Part shown: positions 19,035 through 28,013 of the stretch, piece by piece | Numbering within the stretch: position 1 is the stretch's first letter | Layout of the letters: each line of letters begins with the position of its first letter | Origin: Candidatus Auribacterota bacterium | GTDB taxonomy: Bacteria; Auribacterota; Tritonobacteria; UBA1439 | Length of the DNA stretch: 46,989 nt | Direction: 5' to 3' | NCBI GenBank assembly: GCA_026392015.1 | Contig: JAPLCW010000004.1 | Span: 1-46,989 of the forward strand | Program-made: the position numbers and the translations under genes | The notes under the pieces: model-generated | What the model saw: only the letters and a program-made list of their open reading frames with translations | Database searches by the model: none | Told to the model about the DNA's origin: nothing

Positions 19035-19783
19035 CCAAGCGAATCATCCCCTGCCTTGATGTGAAAGAAGGGCGGGTGGTCAAGGGCATCAATTTCGTGA
19101 GATTGAGGGATGCGGGCGATCCCGCCGAGGCGGCCATTGCATATGACTCCGCCGGTGCCGATGAACTGGTTTTTCTCGATATTACCGCATCGCATGAGAA
19201 AAGGCCGATACTCATTCAACTGGTGGAGCGCACTGCGGAATCGATCTTCATGCCGCTTACCGTGGGGGGTGGAATCAGGGGTCTCGATGATATCCGGACC
19301 CTGCTCCGCGCGGGCGCGGACAAAGTTTCAATCAACACGGCCGCGGTTGAGGATCCCGGGTTCATCGGCCGCGCCGCCCGGATGTTCGGTTCACAGTGCA
19401 TCGTTCTCGCAATCGACGCAAAGAAACGAGGGGAGGGGTGGCAGGTACACATACATGGCGGCAGGACACCCGTCGATCTCGATGCGCTCCGATGGGCGCG
19501 GCGGGGGGTGGAACTCGGTGCGGGAGAAATCCTGCTCACGAGCATGGACGCGGACGGGACGAGGGATGGGTACGATATCGAGCTGACACGGCAAGTCTCG
19601 GAAGGTGTTTCTGTGCCGGTCATCGCCTCAGGGGGTGCAGGAACGCTTGATCATTTGTATGAGGTGCTGACCCGTGGGAAGGCGGACGCGGCTCTCGCGG
19701 CGTCGATCTTTCATTTTGGGGAGTATTCCATCGGCGAGGCGAAGCATTACTTGAAAGAGAAGGGGATTGAGGTGCGCGTATGA
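19028..19783 (+). CDS. hisF: imidazole glycerol phosphate synthase, cyclase subunit
   Basis: HisF TIM-barrel, 251 aa. It cyclises PRFAR with ammonia from HisH to imidazoleglycerol phosphate and AICAR. Motifs are [16 protein letters not shown] (catalytic Asp), [49 protein letters not shown] and [13 protein letters not shown]. It overlaps hisA (7 bp) and hisI (4 bp), so the three should be translated together. Confidence 0.98.
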   Translation: MLAKRIIPCLDVKEGRVVKGINFVRLRDAGDPAEAAIAYDSAGADELVFLDITASHEKRPILIQLVERTAESIFMPLTVGGGIRGLDDIRTLLRAGADKVSINTAAVEDPGFIGRAARMFGSQCIVLAIDAKKRGEGWQVHIHGGRTPVDLDALRWARRGVELGAGEILLTSMDADGTRDGYDIELTRQVSEGVSVPVIASGGAGTLDHLYEVLTRGKADAALAASIFHFGEYSIGEAKHYLKEKGIEVRV

Positions 19784-20190
19784 AAATAATCGATGAACTC
19801 AAATTTGATGAAAAGGGGCTCATCACGGCGGTGATACAGGATGCGGAATCCGCAGATGTTCTGATGGTGGCGTTTATGAACAGGGAATCCCTCCTCAAAA
19901 CGATGGAATCGGGGCTGACGCACTTCTGGAGCCGATCCCGGAAAAAGCTCTGGCTCAAGGGGGAGTCATCCGGACACGTACAGGCCGTCCGAGAGGTGCT
20001 CATTGATTGTGACGCGGATGCGATCGTCTTTAAGGTGGATCAGAAAGGGGGGGCATGTCACACGGGCTACCGCTCCTGTTTCTACCGCAGACTGATTCCA
20101 AAAGAAGACAGAGTGGAGCTATTAGGGGAGAAAATATTTGACCCGGGCGCGGTGTATGATAAGTCCGCAACAAAAGATAAGGGTTCCTGA
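19780..20190 (+). CDS. hisI: phosphoribosyl-AMP cyclohydrolase
   Basis: HisI, 136 aa, single-domain cyclohydrolase that opens the adenine ring of PR-AMP. Visible are [34 protein letters not shown], the metal-binding DCDADA, and the zinc Cys motif [14 protein letters not shown]. No HisE pyrophosphatase domain is fused and no hisE gene follows. The last residues (KSATKDKGS) are unconserved. A 4-bp ATGA overlap with hisF closes the operon. Confidence 0.96.
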   Translation: MKIIDELKFDEKGLITAVIQDAESADVLMVAFMNRESLLKTMESGLTHFWSRSRKKLWLKGESSGHVQAVREVLIDCDADAIVFKVDQKGGACHTGYRSCFYRRLIPKEDRVELLGEKIFDPGAVYDKSATKDKGS

Positions 20191-20228
20191 CAGATTATAT
20201 AGCCAACACCTGTTATTCATGAATAGTC

Positions 20229-20420
20229 GTAACTGCTCAGGAGCCAGAATTCAGAAGTCAGGAGTTGGAATAAGGACGCCGGCGGCGACATTTGAGGACT
20301 TGGGCTACGGCGATGTTTCCGAGTTAATGCAGTTACTCGAAGAAGTCAGCAAGCTACTGGAAGCTTATTCGCGATACATTCTGGATTCTGGTTCCTGGCT
20401 TCTGACTACCTGAGTAGTTA
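20229..20420. repeat. GTAACTGCTCAGGAGCC repeat, interrupted copy
   Basis: It begins GTAACTGCTCAGGAGCCAG and ends TTCTGACTACCTGAGTAGTTA, so the ends are inverted copies of about 12 bp. The right half, AAGCTACTGGAAGCTTATTC and onward, recurs at 27902-27972, and a short uninterrupted copy lies at 24643-24757. The middle of this copy holds the peptide relic listed at 20282-20413. Confidence 0.75.
20282..20413 (+). pseudogene. possible relic of a four-helix-bundle (S23-like) protein gene
   Basis: The + frame reads FEDLGYGDVSELMQLLEEVS followed by KLLEAYSRYI and then repeat translation to a stop at 20411-20413. This resembles the C-terminal helix of four-helix-bundle proteins of the 23S intervening-sequence type. 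No start, ribosome site or N-terminal helices are present. Similarity is by eye only. Confidence 0.35.
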
Positions 20421-20505
20421 CGTTTAATGTATGTAACCGCAGATTGCGCGGATTGGGCTGATTATAAAATAGCAATCTGCGTACTCAGCAAAGAGGAATG
20501 AAGTC

Positions 20506-21981
20506 ATGTTTACGCCGGATTTGAAAGAGTTTATCGAGAAATCCAAACAGGGGAATCTTATTCCCGTCTATAAGGAAATAATGGCGGATATGGAAACACC
20601 GCTCTCCGCCTTCCTCAAGCTGGAACGGGGGAAATATTCCTACCTGCTCGAGAGCGTAGAGGGAGGAGAGCGGGTGGGCCGGTACTCATTCCTGGGGAGT
20701 AACCCGGAGAAGATATTTACGGCAAAAGGGAAAATGGTGACGATCGAGGAGAACGGAAGACGGAGGAATTTTGAGTGCGCGTCCGATCCCCTCGAGGAGC
20801 TGGCGAAGCTTATGGCGCAGTACAAGCCTGTTCCGATCAGGGGTCTCCCGCGTTTCTGTGGCGGGGCCGTCGGCTACATGGCCTACGATGCTGTCCGTTA
20901 CTTCGAACGCTTACCAGACAAGAATCCGGATGACCTCGGGCTGCCGGATCTCTATTTTGTGATCACGGACACGATTCTCATCTTCGACCATGTGCGCCAT
21001 ACGATCAAGATCGTGTCCAACGCGCATGTGACCGATGCTCCGGAGCGCTCCTACGAGGAGGCCGTCCGAAAAATAGAGCGCATTGCCGCGTGCATTAAGA
21101 ACCCGCTCCCGGCCAAGCAGATGGAACTGCGCCCGGTCTCCCGAGAGGTTCCGTTCAGATCCAATGTGACCAAGAAGAAATACGAGGCTATGGTGGATAA
21201 GGCGAAGGAATATATCCAGGCGGGGGATATTATACAGGTTGTTCCCTCCCAGCGTCTGGAGACAGAAATCCATTCATCGCCTTTCACAATCTATCGTGCT
21301 CTTCGATCGCTCAACCCCTCGCCGTATATGTTCTACCTCCAGTTCGGAGACACGTACCTCGTCGGTTCTTCTCCGGAGATACATGTGCGGTGCGATGAGG
21401 GGATGGTGGAGGTGCGACCCATCGCGGGCACGAGGCCCAGAGGCAAAGACGAAGCGGAGGACTTGGCACTTGAGCATGAGCTCCTCGGCGACCCGAAAGA
21501 GCGCGCGGAGCATATTATGCTGGTGGATCTGGGACGGAACGACATTGGGAGGGTATGTGAGTACGGATCGGTCGCGCCCAAGGAGCTCATGATGGTCGAG
21601 CGCTATTCACACGTGATGCACCTTGTTTCCGATGTGCGTGGCAAGCTCAAAAAGGGGAAGAACGCGTTCGATGTGATGCGGGTGTCGTTCCCTGCGGGGA
21701 CCGTATCCGGAGCTCCCAAGATCAGGGCCATGGAGATTATTGACGAGCTGGAAGATCGCCGGCGTGGACCCTACGCCGGAGCCGTGGGGTATTTCAGTTT
21801 CACCGGCAATCTGGACTCGTGCATTACCATCAGAACAATTCTTATCAAAGGGAATACCGCCTACATCCAGGCGGGGGGAGGCGTCGTAGCGGATTCGGTG
21901 CCGGAACGCGAGTATGAGGAAACCCTCAATAAAGCCCGCGGCATGCTGCGGGCGATCGCGGCGGCGGAGGGAATGGAATGA
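20506..21981 (+). CDS. trpE: anthranilate synthase component I
   Basis: TrpE, 491 aa. It makes anthranilate from chorismate, using ammonia from TrpG. The N-terminal regulatory domain has LLESVEGGERVGRYSFLG, the feedback-site region. The chorismate-binding domain has GDIIQVVPSQR, NPSPYMFYLQ, GSSPEIHVR, RPIAGTRPRGKDE, ELLGDPKERAEHIMLVDLGR, FPAGTVSGAPKIRAMEII, and a YAGAVGYFSF segment near the end. Shine-Dalgarno AGAGGAA. trpG follows after a palindromic 104-bp spacer; no leader peptide or attenuator was recognised upstream. Confidence 0.98.
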   Translation: MFTPDLKEFIEKSKQGNLIPVYKEIMADMETPLSAFLKLERGKYSYLLESVEGGERVGRYSFLGSNPEKIFTAKGKMVTIEENGRRRNFECASDPLEELAKLMAQYKPVPIRGLPRFCGGAVGYMAYDAVRYFERLPDKNPDDLGLPDLYFVITDTILIFDHVRHTIKIVSNAHVTDAPERSYEEAVRKIERIAACIKNPLPAKQMELRPVSREVPFRSNVTKKKYEAMVDKAKEYIQAGDIIQVVPSQRLETEIHSSPFTIYRALRSLNPSPYMFYLQFGDTYLVGSSPEIHVRCDEGMVEVRPIAGTRPRGKDEAEDLALEHELLGDPKERAEHIMLVDLGRNDIGRVCEYGSVAPKELMMVERYSHVMHLVSDVRGKLKKGKNAFDVMRVSFPAGTVSGAPKIRAMEIIDELEDRRRGPYAGAVGYFSFTGNLDSCITIRTILIKGNTAYIQAGGGVVADSVPEREYEETLNKARGMLRAIAAAEGME

Positions 21982-21982
21982 G

Positions 21983-22057
21983 AAATCCCAAATCCCAAAT
22001 CCCAAAGAAAACGCTACCGCGGTTGCATCTTCGCTTCTTTTTGGGATTTGGGATTTG
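21983..22057. repeat. palindrome between trpE and trpG
   Basis: AAATCCCAAATCCCAAA (from 21983) pairs with TTTGGGATTTGGGATTT (about 22040-22056), a stem of about 17 bp with a 38-nt loop. It sits inside the trpE-trpG spacer, just before the trpG Shine-Dalgarno CCGGAGG. It could act as an attenuating or mRNA-stabilising hairpin, but the same type of AAATCCC repeat is common intergenic filler. Confidence 0.7.
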
Positions 22058-22085
22058 AAATTTGGAATTTACGCCGGAGGCGTCC

Positions 22086-22652
22086 ATGTTACTTGTAATC
22101 GATAATTATGATTCCTTTGTGTACAACCTCGTCCAGTATCTGGGTGAACTGGGCCAGGATCCTCAGGTGTACAGGAACGACTGCATCACGGTCGAGGAGG
22201 CGGTTAAATTAAAGCCTCGCCGCATCGTCATCTCCCCGGGACCGTGCACACCCCAGGAGGCGGGTATCTCCAAAGAGATGATCGGGGCATTCGCGGGCAA
22301 AGTTCCCATCCTTGGCGTGTGCTTGGGACATCAGTGCATCGGTGAAGTTTTCGGTGGAGAGGTTGTCCGCGCGGATCGGCTCATGCACGGTAAGACATCC
22401 ATGATTCACCATTATGGCAAGACACTATTCGAGGGGATCCCCAATCCGTTTGAAGCGACCAGGTACCACTCCCTCATCGTGAAGAGGAAGAATCTGCCTT
22501 CGTGCCTCGAGATTATTGCGGAAACAGAGGAAAAGGAGATCATGGCCATGAAGCATCGCGAGCACGCTGTGTGGGGGGTCCAGTTTCACCCGGAGTCCAT
22601 ACTGACGAAAGAGGGAAAGAAACTGCTCGGGAATTTTCTGGCGCACACGTAG
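22086..22652 (+). CDS. trpG: anthranilate synthase component II (glutamine amidotransferase)
   Basis: TrpG (PabA-like), 188 aa from the ATG at 22086. An upstream in-frame ATG at 22062 lies in repeat DNA, whereas CCGGAGG sits 5 bp before 22086, and [20 protein letters not shown] is the normal family start. The class I glutaminase triad is Cys in LGVCLGHQ, and His and Glu in [19 protein letters not shown] is the typical oxyanion region. It may also serve PabB in folate synthesis. trpD does not follow, which is unusual. Confidence 0.97.
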   Translation: MLLVIDNYDSFVYNLVQYLGELGQDPQVYRNDCITVEEAVKLKPRRIVISPGPCTPQEAGISKEMIGAFAGKVPILGVCLGHQCIGEVFGGEVVRADRLMHGKTSMIHHYGKTLFEGIPNPFEATRYHSLIVKRKNLPSCLEIIAETEEKEIMAMKHREHAVWGVQFHPESILTKEGKKLLGNFLAHT

Positions 22653-22857
22653 CGCCGGAGCGTTGTTGATACCGCACGCAAATTTATCCGTGTTCATCTG
22701 TGACGCATATTAAAGTTTAAACGATCATCACAGATGGGCGCGGGTAAGAGATTGCGCAAAGGTCGTTCCTGAATTTATCTGTGACGAACATTAGAATTTA
22801 AACGATTATCACAGATACACACAGATGAACACAGATGAAGAATATGTTTTTTAAATA
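22653..22857. repeat. ATCTGTGACGCAT repeats after trpG
   Basis: Two related blocks of TTTATC(C)GTGTTCATCTGTG and ATCATCACAGATGGGC type (about 22680-22745 and 22775-22840) resemble the repeats between hisC and hisB. TTGCGCAAAGGTCGTT at about 22754-22769 recurs there as TTGCCCAAAGGTCGTT. No gene is seen. Confidence 0.7.
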
Positions 22858-23097
22858 GGACTCTCTTCCATTTCGTGCGGGTTACTTTACCTATTCCCTC
22901 CCCCCTCGGAAGGGGGGAGGCTGGGAGGGGGGTGATTTCGATCACCCCGGAACATTAATGACACGTGGCCACATAACGGCTATTCCATGCTACCGGGGGA
23001 CACCCCCTCCCTCACCCTTGCTTCGGCAGGGTCCCTTCGACTACGCTCAGGGTCTTCGACAGCACAGGCTCCCCTTCTCAGGGGGAGGGGATAAAGG
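22858..23097. mobile_element. divergent, right-truncated copy of the GGTTCTCTT MITE
   Basis: The left end GGACTCTCTTCCATTTCGTG corresponds to the terminal repeat of the elements at 39804 and 41800. The body has the same order of blocks: CCCTCCCCCC hairpin, GGGGTGAT, ACACGTGGCCACAT, CACCCTTGCTTCGGCAGGG, CTTCGACTACGCTCAGGG, CCCCTTCTCAGGGGGAGGGG. The right terminal repeat is missing; the DUF2851 gene starts 34 bp on. Reading through it produces a false 58-residue N-terminal extension. Confidence 0.7.
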
Positions 23098-23131
23098 GTG
23101 TCATACGCATCCGCCGCGCACTCTCTCACGA

Positions 23132-24544
23132 ATGAGCGAGCGCTTCGTGCGCTGCCTCTGGTACGCACACCATCGATACCTGAAGGAGGAGGTTACCTCT
23201 CTGGATGGGAAATCGGTGTCAATCATATCTCCCGGTCACTGGAACAACGGCCGGGGCCCTGATTTTATCGGTGGGGTGTTTCGCCTCGGAAGGGTAAAGA
23301 GGGTGTGCGGAGACGTTGAGGTGCACCGCTGCCGCGGTGATTGGAGGGCGCACGGCCATAAGAATGACCCTGCGTTCTCAGGGGTAAAGCTCCACGTATT
23401 TTTATTTGATGCCGACGGCAACAGGAGGGGGGAACAGAGGGCGGGGCGTAATATCACCGAGATCTGTCTCCTGGATCAAACGCGTAGGAACCTGCACAGC
23501 CTCCTCCAGGGGGTAAAGCCGGAGCGCTATCCGTATGCCACAGATGCCCTGCGAGGGCGCTGCAGCCGGGTGCTGCATGACCTGGGCGGGGAAAGGATCA
23601 TGCGGTTGCTCCGGAGCGCCGGAGAAGCGAGGCTTGCGGAGAAATCTCTGACCTTCTGCGGTGTCGCGCGGAGCGCAGGGGAGGAACAGGCGATCTATCA
23701 ATCGGTTCTGGAGTCGCTTGGGTACGCGGCACACAAAAATCATTTCCTACAGCTGTCTCGGCGTATCCCCTGGAACCGCCTCCGAGAGATCGTATGCACG
23801 TTGCGGGACAGCACCGCACGGATGGTGATCGAGACCTCTCTGCTGGGGACTGCAGGCTTGATCCCCTCAAGACCGGAGGCGTCCTGGGACAGAGAGACAA
23901 AGAGCTATTGGCGGGAATGTCACACCCTATGGGAACGGATCCATACGGCATACTCTCTCAGATGTATGAAATCGAGCTACTGGAAAAGCTGGGGGAGCAG
24001 ACCCGCAAACTCGCCCTGCCGCAGGATCTCCGGCATCAGCGTGCTGCTCGCCCGGGCGATCCCCGAGGGGCTCGCGGCGATGTTGCACGGGCTTGAGCCC
24101 CGGGACGATACCGATCGTATCGAAGAGCAACTCAGACAACTGCTGGCCTGTGGCCGGGAAGGTTACTGGCAGAAGCGCTATGCATGGGGGAGACACAACC
24201 GTGGACCGGCTGCCAGGTTGCTTGGGAAAAATCGTATTGCGGAGATGATCGCAAACGTGATTCTTCCATTCCTCTGTTATGAAGGACACGGAAACGCTGC
24301 TCGCGAGCTGTTGCACCGGATTCCTTCCGTTGCGGCGAACTCGGTGACGAAGCTCATGAGCGCGCGGTTATTCGGCCGCCCATCCCCCCTGCCGGGCCTC
24401 AACCGGGTATCGATACAGCAGGGGCTTATCCATATGCATAAGCGTTTTTGCGGGTCCCATACGGATGGTTGCACGCAGTGTCTGTTTCCGGAACTCCTTT
24501 CATTGACTTTAATGCGGCGTAGTGCGCACATGCATGGCCCCTAA
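23132..24544 (+). CDS. DUF2851 family protein
   Basis: About 470 aa from the ATG at 23132 (MSERFVRCLWYAHHRY). The longer frame from 22958 is rejected because its first 58 residues translate a repeat. The hallmark N-terminal block SIISPGHWNNGRGPDFIGG, GDVEVHRCRGDWRAHGHKND and VKLHVFLFD matches DUF2851, a family of unknown function common in Bacteroidetes and related lineages. The acidic/His pattern (GPDF, EVH, DW, HGHxxD) looks nuclease-like, which is inference only. The C-terminus has a Cys pair in GCTQCLFPELL. No Shine-Dalgarno is obvious. It is flanked by repeat gaps and is probably monocistronic. Confidence 0.85.
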   Translation: MSERFVRCLWYAHHRYLKEEVTSLDGKSVSIISPGHWNNGRGPDFIGGVFRLGRVKRVCGDVEVHRCRGDWRAHGHKNDPAFSGVKLHVFLFDADGNRRGEQRAGRNITEICLLDQTRRNLHSLLQGVKPERYPYATDALRGRCSRVLHDLGGERIMRLLRSAGEARLAEKSLTFCGVARSAGEEQAIYQSVLESLGYAAHKNHFLQLSRRIPWNRLREIVCTLRDSTARMVIETSLLGTAGLIPSRPEASWDRETKSYWRECHTLWERIHTAYSLRCMKSSYWKSWGSRPANSPCRRISGISVLLARAIPEGLAAMLHGLEPRDDTDRIEEQLRQLLACGREGYWQKRYAWGRHNRGPAARLLGKNRIAEMIANVILPFLCYEGHGNAARELLHRIPSVAANSVTKLMSARLFGRPSPLPGLNRVSIQQGLIHMHKRFCGSHTDGCTQCLFPELLSLTLMRRSAHMHGP

Positions 24545-24642
24545 AAATATTCAGGACCTGTATTCATGGGAGCGCGGGGCGTCCCGCGTCTCAGGACGAA
24601 CTCAGCCCCTGTTCGTCCGTCCCGCTGTGCGGGATGATATGG

Positions 24643-24757
24643 CGTAACTGCTCAGGAGCCAGAATTCAGGAGTCAGGAGCCAGGAGTCTATTTGCGATCC
24701 ATTCTGGATTCTGACTCCTGGATTCTGTATTCTGTCTTCCGACTACCTGAGTAGTTA
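24643..24757. repeat. GTAACTGCTCAGGAGCC repeat, intact copy
   Basis: 115 bp with inverted ends GTAACTGCTCAGG / CCTGAGTAGTTA and an interior of AGGAGCCAGAATTCAGGAG type facing CTGGATTCTGACTCCTGG, so the whole folds into one long hairpin. Related copies are at 20229-20420 and 27902-27972. Upstream, CGCGGGGCGTCCCGCG near 24574 is a small GC hairpin after the DUF2851 stop, without a T-run. Confidence 0.8.
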
Positions 24758-24808
24758 TGATCTGGCTGGGGTAACAATGATGGGAATCTTATTTAGGAGG
24801 TGAACGTT

Positions 24809-25333
24809 ATGGAAGCGGTGCAAAGTGCGGCGGCAGAGATTGCTCCCGAGAAGACAAGACCGGCGTCTCTGATTCGACTCATTGGTGTATGCGCTATTAT
24901 CCTCGGGGCTTTCCCTATTGTCTACTACCTCGGGATAGTTGTCTATCTCGTGCAGTCCGGAGAAGTGAAGAAGCTTCCCACCGAAAGGGTGGTGTTCTTC
25001 TTCATCCTTTTGGCTCTTTCCCTGGTATTGCCTGTCGCACGGGCGCTCGCGGGATACGGCCTTATCAGAATGAAGCAGTGGGGCCGGAGATTGGGGATGG
25101 CGGTATTCACTATCGACTTTCTTCTCGGTTTGGCAAGCGGGGCCTACTTCTCCATCCACTGCTACAGAATCCGCTACCTTTCCGAGCAGATTTACAATGA
25201 AATTGTATCTCGGGGGACGGAGAACATGATCTCAAGCTACATCCTGGCGCTCGTGAGTCTCCTCTTCATCGCGCTGCTCAGCAGAGATTCCGTGAAAGAG
25301 TGTCTTGCTCCCGGATCCGGGGAGCGGGCATGA
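24809..25333 (+). CDS. four-helix membrane protein of unknown function
   Basis: 174 aa from the ATG at 24809, which has AGGAGG seven to eight bases upstream; a GTG at 24800 overlaps that Shine-Dalgarno and is unlikely. Hydrophobic segments are at about 23-48, 65-85, 98-118 and 145-160, with a short cytosolic N-terminus. A basic turn, RMKQWGRRLGMAVF, between helices 2 and 3 is of a kind seen in small bacterial membrane proteins. I do not recognise a named family. The metallo-hydrolase gene follows 49 bp later, so the two may be cotranscribed. Confidence 0.75.
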   Translation: MEAVQSAAAEIAPEKTRPASLIRLIGVCAIILGAFPIVYYLGIVVYLVQSGEVKKLPTERVVFFFILLALSLVLPVARALAGYGLIRMKQWGRRLGMAVFTIDFLLGLASGAYFSIHCYRIRYLSEQIYNEIVSRGTENMISSYILALVSLLFIALLSRDSVKECLAPGSGERA

Positions 25334-25382
25334 ACAATCTGGAGCATCGGCAGGGGACACCTGCCGCCGCTCTCACCCTCAC

Positions 25383-25994
25383 ATGAATGTGCGACAGCTC
25401 GCCGTAGGCGGCTTGGACTCGAATTTTTGCTATATCCTCCTGGACGAGGAGAGTGGGGAGTCCGCGATTATCGATCCCTGCGGAGATGTCCGTATCATCC
25501 GGAGCGCGGTTGCGGAATTTCCTGCGCTTCGTCCGCGATATATCCTCTTGACGCACGGCCACAGCGACCATTGCTCGGGCGTACGTGAGGTGCACGCATT
25601 TTTCGATGCGCCTGTTGCCGCTCATCCGCGCTGCCCCTTTAAGTGCGATATGCCACTGGGGGACCATCAGCGCCTGCCTCTGGGAACTCAGTACGTGGAG
25701 TGTCTCTATACGCCCGGACACAGCACTGACAGTGTGGTGTACCGCCTGGGCGACGATTCGGCGCTTTTCACCGGCGATACGCTCTTTATTGATTGGTGCG
25801 GCTTTTGCGATGCAGAGACCATGTTCCATACGCTGCGACACAGAGTCTATCCCCTGGCTGACAGCAATGAGGTGTATCCCGGCCATGATTATGGCCACGC
25901 GCCGCATGCGCCCCTCGGACTGCAAAAGAAAGAGAATCCCTATCTCGCCATCCGGGAGTATGACCGTTTCTGCGAAGAATTACGCAAGCTGTGA
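25383..25994 (+). CDS. metallo-beta-lactamase fold hydrolase (glyoxalase II-like)
   Basis: 203 aa from the ATG at 25383. Metal ligands are visible in order: THGHSDHCSG (HxHxDH), His in PGHSTDS, Asp in FTGDTLF and the final His in YPGHDYG. The pattern LFTGDTLFIDWCGFCDAE is typical of the glyoxalase II / persulfide dioxygenase / rhodanese-linked group. The hydroxyacylglutathione-specific C-terminal domain is absent, so the substrate is unknown. The start could be earlier because the frame is open to 25305, but the upstream residues look like the tail of the previous gene read out of frame. Confidence 0.9.
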   Translation: MNVRQLAVGGLDSNFCYILLDEESGESAIIDPCGDVRIIRSAVAEFPALRPRYILLTHGHSDHCSGVREVHAFFDAPVAAHPRCPFKCDMPLGDHQRLPLGTQYVECLYTPGHSTDSVVYRLGDDSALFTGDTLFIDWCGFCDAETMFHTLRHRVYPLADSNEVYPGHDYGHAPHAPLGLQKKENPYLAIREYDRFCEELRKL

Positions 25995-26020
25995 GGCGAT
26001 AATCTCCGGGAGGTCTTACT

Positions 26021-26362
26021 ATGCAATTTGCCGTTAAACTGATCGCGAGTGTGTGTATCATCATCGTATGCGCGCAGATCGGGAGAAAGGTTCCCTCTCT
26101 TGCCGGACTTATCGCCACAATGCCGCTCATGAGCCTCATCGTGCTGCTCTGGCTCCACTCGGACAACCCCCGTGACACCGATCTAATGATTCTCTACACC
26201 CGGGGAGCGCTTTGGGGCATTGTGCCCAGTATTCTCTTCTATGTTGCGGCGTACGCATGCTTCAGGAGGCACCTGGGCCTGCCGATGGCGCTTATCTTCG
26301 GGTTCAGCGCCTGGCTGATCGGCGCTCTCGCGCATCAGCAATTCATCCGATGGCTCCCATGA
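26021..26362 (+). CDS. small membrane protein, DUF3147/GlpM-like
   Basis: 113 aa with four hydrophobic stretches (about 5-20, 27-46, 62-82, 88-106). The pattern PSLAGLIATMPLMSLIVLLW and GALWGIVPSILFYVAAY fits DUF3147 / GlpM-like inner-membrane proteins, whose function is unsettled. Shine-Dalgarno GGGAGG lies 7 bp before the ATG. The stop overlaps the rlmD-like gene (ATGA), indicating translational coupling. Confidence 0.75.
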   Translation: MQFAVKLIASVCIIIVCAQIGRKVPSLAGLIATMPLMSLIVLLWLHSDNPRDTDLMILYTRGALWGIVPSILFYVAAYACFRRHLGLPMALIFGFSAWLIGALAHQQFIRWLP

Positions 26363-27558
26363 GCTTTTCTCCGGGGCAAAAGGTTGACTGCCGCGTGGAC
26401 AGCCTCGCCTTCGGCGGCGCCGGCGTGGCGCGCATGAGCGGCATGGTCTTTTTCATCGGGAACGCCCTGCCCGGCGAACGAGTGATTGCTGAAATAACTC
26501 AAGTCCGCAAACGGTTTGTCCTCGCGCATACTGCCGATATTCTCGAAGCGGCTCCGGAGAGGGTGAAGCCTCCCTGCAACTTTTATGGGAGTTGCGGCGG
26601 CTGCCAGCTCCAGCACTTGGCATACCCCGCACAGCTCGCGTGGAAAGCGCGACAGGTGATCGATATCCTGGAGAGGATAGGATCCATGAAGGGATTCGAT
26701 AGGGGAGATGTTATAGGTTCCCCCGTCCCTTATGGATATCGCAACTCAGTCAGGCTGCATCTCGCAGCCCGAAAGCCTCTCCGCTATGGTTACCACAGTA
26801 TTGACAATCAGAGCATTTGCGCCATCAACCGTTGCAGTATCGCTGAAGAACCTATCAATAGTGTCCTTTCCGATATTGAACGGCATGTGCGGCTCAGAAA
26901 ATTTCCGGAGCAGATTATCCTGCACGCCGACGCGGATGGACGTGTGGCCATCTCTCCGAAGGGCGGCCCGGCTCCGGTAGTCACCGAGCGCCTCTGCGGC
27001 ATCCCATTCAGCCTGCCCGCTACTTCGTTTTTCCAGGTGAACAGGCATGTCGCGATGCGTCTCGTGGAACTCCTGAAAAAACATGTCGCCGCGTTCGCCG
27101 GCTCCGGAACTTTGTTTGACCTCTACTCGGGGGTGGGTATCTTCTCCATTCTTCTGGAATCGCACTTTTCCTCCATTGTGGGAATAGACATCGATCGTCA
27201 GGCAATCACCCATGCCGGGTTGAACATCGCTCAATCCGGCAAAAACAAGTTTCAATTCATGTGCGGAAGGGTTGAGAATATTTGTGCACGCCTGTACAGA
27301 AAATACGCACGTGAATCGAATGTCATTTTGCTCGACCCGCCGCGCGGAGGGATCAAGGCCGAGCTGCTGAATTTCCTGAAAACCGTCACCCCCTCCACCG
27401 AGCTCATTATCTACGTCTCGTGCGACCCCGCCACGCTCGCGAGAGATCTCAAAATGCTCTGCGCCGACGGCCGCTGGCGGCTTGAAAATGTTGCGGTTCT
27501 CGACATGTTTCCGCAGACGGCACATATAGAGGTCTGTTGCGTTATCGGGAGGGGGTAA
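26359..27558 (+). CDS. rlmD: class I SAM-dependent RNA uracil-C5 methyltransferase (RlmD/RumA type)
   Basis: 399 aa from ATG 26359 (MSFSPGQKVDC), which overlaps the preceding stop; an ATG three codons earlier is also possible. An N-terminal TRAM domain (about 1-60) is followed by the iron-sulfur cluster motif CNFYGSCGGCQLQHL, the SAM site LFDLYSGVGIFSILLE, LLDPPRGGI and the catalytic Cys in YVSCDPATLARDL. It methylates uridine at C5 in 23S rRNA. Distinguishing RlmD, RlmC and TrmA from sequence is uncertain, but the TRAM plus four-Cys cluster favours RlmD-like. Confidence 0.9.
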   Translation: MSFSPGQKVDCRVDSLAFGGAGVARMSGMVFFIGNALPGERVIAEITQVRKRFVLAHTADILEAAPERVKPPCNFYGSCGGCQLQHLAYPAQLAWKARQVIDILERIGSMKGFDRGDVIGSPVPYGYRNSVRLHLAARKPLRYGYHSIDNQSICAINRCSIAEEPINSVLSDIERHVRLRKFPEQIILHADADGRVAISPKGGPAPVVTERLCGIPFSLPATSFFQVNRHVAMRLVELLKKHVAAFAGSGTLFDLYSGVGIFSILLESHFSSIVGIDIDRQAITHAGLNIAQSGKNKFQFMCGRVENICARLYRKYARESNVILLDPPRGGIKAELLNFLKTVTPSTELIIYVSCDPATLARDLKMLCADGRWRLENVAVLDMFPQTAHIEVCCVIGRG

Positions 27559-27599
27559 ACGAAACGCAGCCGCAGAGGGCATTGCGCAGCCATTTGCCG

Positions 27600-27972
27600 C
27601 AACTAAGATATTGTTACGCCACAAAGGTCACAGAGCACACAGAGAATTTTGATGTAACCTCTTTAATTTTAGTAGGGCTTCGCAATTGTGGGAGGGGCGT
27701 CTTGCCCCGATTATCGCGGCTGGAAGCCGCTCCCACATTTGTTGGAATTCCCAAGCATTAAATTAGGCTTCACAACTTTTATGTTCGCCACCGAGAGCAC
27801 AGAGATCACAGAGATAAAGAAAATATGTTTGTTGCTTTAAAGATCGTTCTCGGTGTCCTCTGTGCGCTCTGTGGCTTACATTTATTGAAATTCCTAAACA
27901 TCAAGCTACTGGAAGCTTATTCGCGATCCATTCTGGATTCTGGCTCCTGGCTTCTGACTACCTGAGTAGTTG
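27600..27972. repeat. composite repeat block before the nitroreductase gene
   Basis: No gene. It contains three modules. The first is ACAAAGGTCACAGAGCACAC (about 27619). The second is TGTGGGAGGGGCGTCTTGCC to GCCGCTCCCACA (about 27687-27738), also found at 30980-31034. The third is an inverted pair, GCCACCGAGAGCACAGAG / CTCTGTGCGCTCTGTGGC (about 27787-27876). It ends with a half copy of the 20229/24643 repeat (27902-27972). Confidence 0.75.
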
Positions 27973-28013
27973 CGATACGACAGTATGCTGCGGAACAAGA
28001 AAGAGAGGGAGGG

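Noticed and set aside
20421..20505. trp leader peptide or attenuator upstream of trpE
   Set aside because: No short frame with tandem Trp codons and no terminator/antiterminator pair; only CGCAGATTGCGCGGATT repeat is present.
22958..23131. 58-residue N-terminal extension of the DUF2851 protein
   Set aside because: Translates a decayed mobile element; family similarity begins after ATG 23132.
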